From Alicyclobacillus contaminans DSM 17975 (lineage in GTDB: Bacteria; Bacillota; Bacilli; Alicyclobacillales; Alicyclobacillaceae), in the NCBI RefSeq assembly GCF_000429525.1, contig NZ_AUCA01000015.1, positions 1 to 64,000 of the forward strand: a DNA stretch of 64,000 nucleotides, written 5' to 3'. This document shows positions 59,553 through 64,000 of the stretch, piece after piece. Numbering within the stretch: the first letter of the stretch is position 1; each line of letters opens with the position of its first letter. The notes beneath the pieces were generated by a model. That model was not told the DNA's origin and made no database searches. It saw only the letters and a program-made list of their open reading frames with translations. Made by a program: the position numbers and the translations under genes.

Positions 59553-61280
59553 ATGCAGACCAATTCCGTCGAAGCGCAGACGGCAGAACGACAGGTGGCG
59601 CACCGCGAGATGACCGGTGCCGCCATGTTGGTGCAGGCGCTCAAAGAAGAGGGGGTGGAGGTCCTGTTCGGATATCCGGGCGGGGCTGTGCTGCCCATCT
59701 ACGACGCGCTCTACGGGTGCGGAATTCGCCACATTCTGACTCGTCATGAGCAGGGTGGCATTCATGCGGCGGAAGGCTATGCGCGCGTGACCGGCAAGGC
59801 TGGGGTGGTGATTGCCACGTCCGGACCGGGGGCCACCAACCTGATCACGGGTATCACAGATGCCATGATGGATTCCCTGCCGCTGGTGGTCATCACCGGC
59901 CAGGTCAGCACGTCCGTGATTGGCTCGGACGCGTTCCAGGAAGCGGCCATCCTGAGCATCACGATGCCTGTCACCAAGCACAATTATCAGGTGCGGCGCG
60001 TGGAAGACCTACCTCGCATCATCAAGGAGGCATTCCACCTCGCCCAAAGTGGGCGCCCGGGACCGGTGTTGATTGACATTCCCAAAGATGTTTCCAACGC
60101 GGTGGGGCTGTTCTCCTACGAAGAGCCCGTGCATCTCCCCGGCTATCAGCCGACGTTTATCCCCAATCGTCTGCAGATTCGAAAGGTTGCAGAAGCAATT
60201 CGGCACGCGGAGAAACCCGTGCTGTTGGCGGGGGCCGGCGTGATTCACGCAGGCGGACACGAGGTGTTGCGGACGTTCGCGGAGCAGGCGCGCATCCCGG
60301 TGGTGAACACCCTGCTCGGGCTGGGCAGCTTCCCGGCAGACCATGAACTGTTCCTCGGCATGGGCGGCATGCACGGCACATACGCAGCCAACATGGCCAT
60401 GTATGAAGCGGATTTGCTCATCAATGTCGGCGCGCGGTTTGATGACCGACTGACGGGCAACTTGGCGCACTTTGCTCCCTCCGCCAAGGTGGTTCACATC
60501 GATATCGATCCGGCCGAGATTGGCAAGAACGTCTTCACCGATATTCCGGTGGTGGGCGATGCTCGGGCGGCGTTGGAGATGTTGTTGGAGGAACTGGCGG
60601 CTCCGAGCTCATCGGAAGCTTGGATTGGATATTTGCAAGGGTTGAGACGGGACTTCCCGCTCTGGTACGAGCGGGCCGGGCAGGTGCTGAAACCACAGTT
60701 CGTGGTGGAATCCATTCACCGGTTGACGAAGGGAGACGCGATTGTGGTCACCGACGTGGGCCAGCACCAGATGTGGGCGGCGCAGTACTACGGAATGAAC
60801 CGGCCCAACCGTTGGGTGACCTCGGGAGGGCTTGGCACCATGGGGTTTGGTTTGCCCGCGGCCATCGGCGCGCAAATCGCCAGCCCGGATTCGACGGTGT
60901 GCGCCATTCTCGGCGACGGCGGCTTCCAAATGACGTTGCAAGAGCTGTCCGTGTTGGTCGATTATCAACTGCCTGTGAAGGTGGTGATTCTGAACAATCA
61001 GGCGCTCGGCATGGTCCGTCAGTGGCAGGAGTTGTTCCACGGTGCGCGCTATTCGGAGTCGCTGCTGTCCAGCTCACCGGACTTCGTCAAACTGGCGGAT
61101 GCGTACGGCATTCCGGGCCGTGTGGTGACGTCGCCGGGCGACGTGGAACGCGTGCTGGCCGAGGCGTTCGCCCATCCGGGGCCCGTGTTGGTGGAGTGCA
61201 GGGTGGCGCCGGATGAAAACGTGTATCCGATGATTGCGCCCGGCAAGGGATTGCACCAGATGGAGGGGGTGAAACCGTGA
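59553..61280 (+). CDS. ilvB: Acetolactate synthase, large (catalytic) subunit
   Basis: 575-residue ThDP enzyme condensing pyruvate with pyruvate or 2-ketobutyrate. The N-terminal domain has the ThDP-activating Glu in [15 protein letters not shown] and [13 protein letters not shown]. The central domain binds FAD ([34 protein letters not shown]). The C-terminal [24 protein letters not shown] holds Mg-ThDP. GGAGGG lies 6 nt before the ATG at 59553; ATG 59547 directly abuts it. The stop overlaps the ilvN start (GTGA). The anabolic type with its regulatory partner gene next door. Confidence 0.96.
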   Translation: MQTNSVEAQTAERQVAHREMTGAAMLVQALKEEGVEVLFGYPGGAVLPIYDALYGCGIRHILTRHEQGGIHAAEGYARVTGKAGVVIATSGPGATNLITGITDAMMDSLPLVVITGQVSTSVIGSDAFQEAAILSITMPVTKHNYQVRRVEDLPRIIKEAFHLAQSGRPGPVLIDIPKDVSNAVGLFSYEEPVHLPGYQPTFIPNRLQIRKVAEAIRHAEKPVLLAGAGVIHAGGHEVLRTFAEQARIPVVNTLLGLGSFPADHELFLGMGGMHGTYAANMAMYEADLLINVGARFDDRLTGNLAHFAPSAKVVHIDIDPAEIGKNVFTDIPVVGDARAALEMLLEELAAPSSSEAWIGYLQGLRRDFPLWYERAGQVLKPQFVVESIHRLTKGDAIVVTDVGQHQMWAAQYYGMNRPNRWVTSGGLGTMGFGLPAAIGAQIASPDSTVCAILGDGGFQMTLQELSVLVDYQLPVKVVILNNQALGMVRQWQELFHGARYSESLLSSSPDFVKLADAYGIPGRVVTSPGDVERVLAEAFAHPGPVLVECRVAPDENVYPMIAPGKGLHQMEGVKP

Positions 61281-61807
61281 TCCGTATCATCACCGTGATT
61301 GTCAACAACAGAACCGGGGTCCTGAATCGCGTGACCGGATTGTTTCTGCGCCGAGGCTTCAACATTCAGAGCATCACGGTGGGAACCACGGAAACCGAGG
61401 AACTGTCGAGAATGACCATTCTCCTCGACGTGGACAGCGAGCGCGATGCTGAACAGGTGATCAAACAGCTGCACAAACAGATTGACGTCATTAAAGTGTC
61501 CGACATTACGGACCAATCCATCATCGCCCGGGAGCTGGTGTTGCTCCGCGTGAACAGCCCGCTGTCGACGCGGGCGGAGATATTCACGCTGATAGAACCG
61601 TTCCGCGCGACCGTGGTGGATGTGACACGGGAGAGCATCACCATTCAGGCGACCGGTCACCCGGACAAGATTGAGGCGTTGGTGAGCCTGCTGCGCCCGT
61701 ACGGCATCAAGGACCTGGCAAGGACCGGCGTCACGGCGTTTCCGCGCGAGACCGATAAAGCGGCGGACGGGAATGCCATCCGGCGGATGCAGTTGCTGCC
61801 GTTGTGA
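61277..61807 (+). CDS. ilvN: Acetolactate synthase, small (regulatory) subunit
   Basis: 176 residues. An N-terminal ACT domain (about 1-75, [35 protein letters not shown]) binds valine for feedback inhibition. The C-terminal ALS_ss_C domain (about 80-160) has [33 protein letters not shown] and [18 protein letters not shown]. The start GTG overlaps the ilvB stop, so the subunits are translationally coupled. Also called ilvH in Bacilli. Confidence 0.95.
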   Translation: MIRIITVIVNNRTGVLNRVTGLFLRRGFNIQSITVGTTETEELSRMTILLDVDSERDAEQVIKQLHKQIDVIKVSDITDQSIIARELVLLRVNSPLSTRAEIFTLIEPFRATVVDVTRESITIQATGHPDKIEALVSLLRPYGIKDLARTGVTAFPRETDKAADGNAIRRMQLLPL

Positions 61808-61817
61808 GAAAACCTGA

Positions 61818-64000
<2,183 letters not shown>

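Overview
The window (about 58-60% G+C by eye) reads as chromosome of an aerobic, spore-forming-type Gram-positive of the Bacilli. ClpE with a CtsR-type operator, a BmrC/BmrD pair, and homologues of PgcA, HelD, YjbC and YlmA all point there. The G+C and a kumamolisin-like S53 peptidase suggest Alicyclobacillaceae; that placement is inference. It opens with the 5S gene at the tail of an rRNA operon.

Layout. 0-10 kb: 5S; a frameshifted DHA2 drug exporter under a PadR regulator with a striking 13-bp-period operator array; two universal stress proteins; clpE; a small membrane protein; a 3-hydroxyacyl-CoA dehydrogenase with an IclR regulator; and a membrane protein carrying only the LysM-like part of MltG. 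10-21 kb: an 8.1-kb gene for a cyclic beta-1,2-glucan synthase, then a TetR-controlled ABC-2 exporter operon. 21-26 kb: a two-component system followed by a peptidoglycan-binding membrane protein, ApbE and a ferric-reductase-like haem membrane protein. Both operons start from nearly identical promoters, so they probably form one regulon. 26-33 kb: pgcA, an acyl-CoA dehydrogenase behind a palindrome-rich promoter, a DMT exporter, a seven-repeat Gln-rich protein of unknown function, and an S53 peptidase with no pro-domain. 33-50 kb: transporters (YlmA-like ATPase, sugar porter, BmrC/BmrD, DHA2 MFS), acetyltransferases, a thioesterase, a PAS-GGDEF cyclase, a SEDS glycosyltransferase, an L,D-transpeptidase, a quinone oxidoreductase and a pepF gene broken by an internal deletion. 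50-56 kb: an acyl-CoA synthetase, two MaoC-type dehydratase genes and a FabG-like reductase, convergent with a HelD-type helicase.

56-57 kb is about 1 kb without a convincing gene. It holds a clear c-di-AMP (ydaO-type) riboswitch with its own promoter and terminator but no ORF behind it, then an AT-rich stretch and an inverted-repeat element. 57-64 kb is the branched-chain amino acid operon ilvE-ilvD-ilvB-ilvN-ilvC-leuA; leuA runs off the end.

Functional links: fatty-acid/acyl-CoA metabolism recurs (hydroxyacyl-CoA dehydrogenase, acyl-CoA dehydrogenase, synthetase, MaoC pair, thioesterase). Envelope functions are also common (glucan synthase, SEDS, L,D-transpeptidase, peptidoglycan-binding proteins, ABC exporters). 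The best candidates for undescribed biology are the two-component/ApbE/haem-membrane regulon, the orphan c-di-AMP riboswitch, the seven-repeat protein and the 13-bp operator array.
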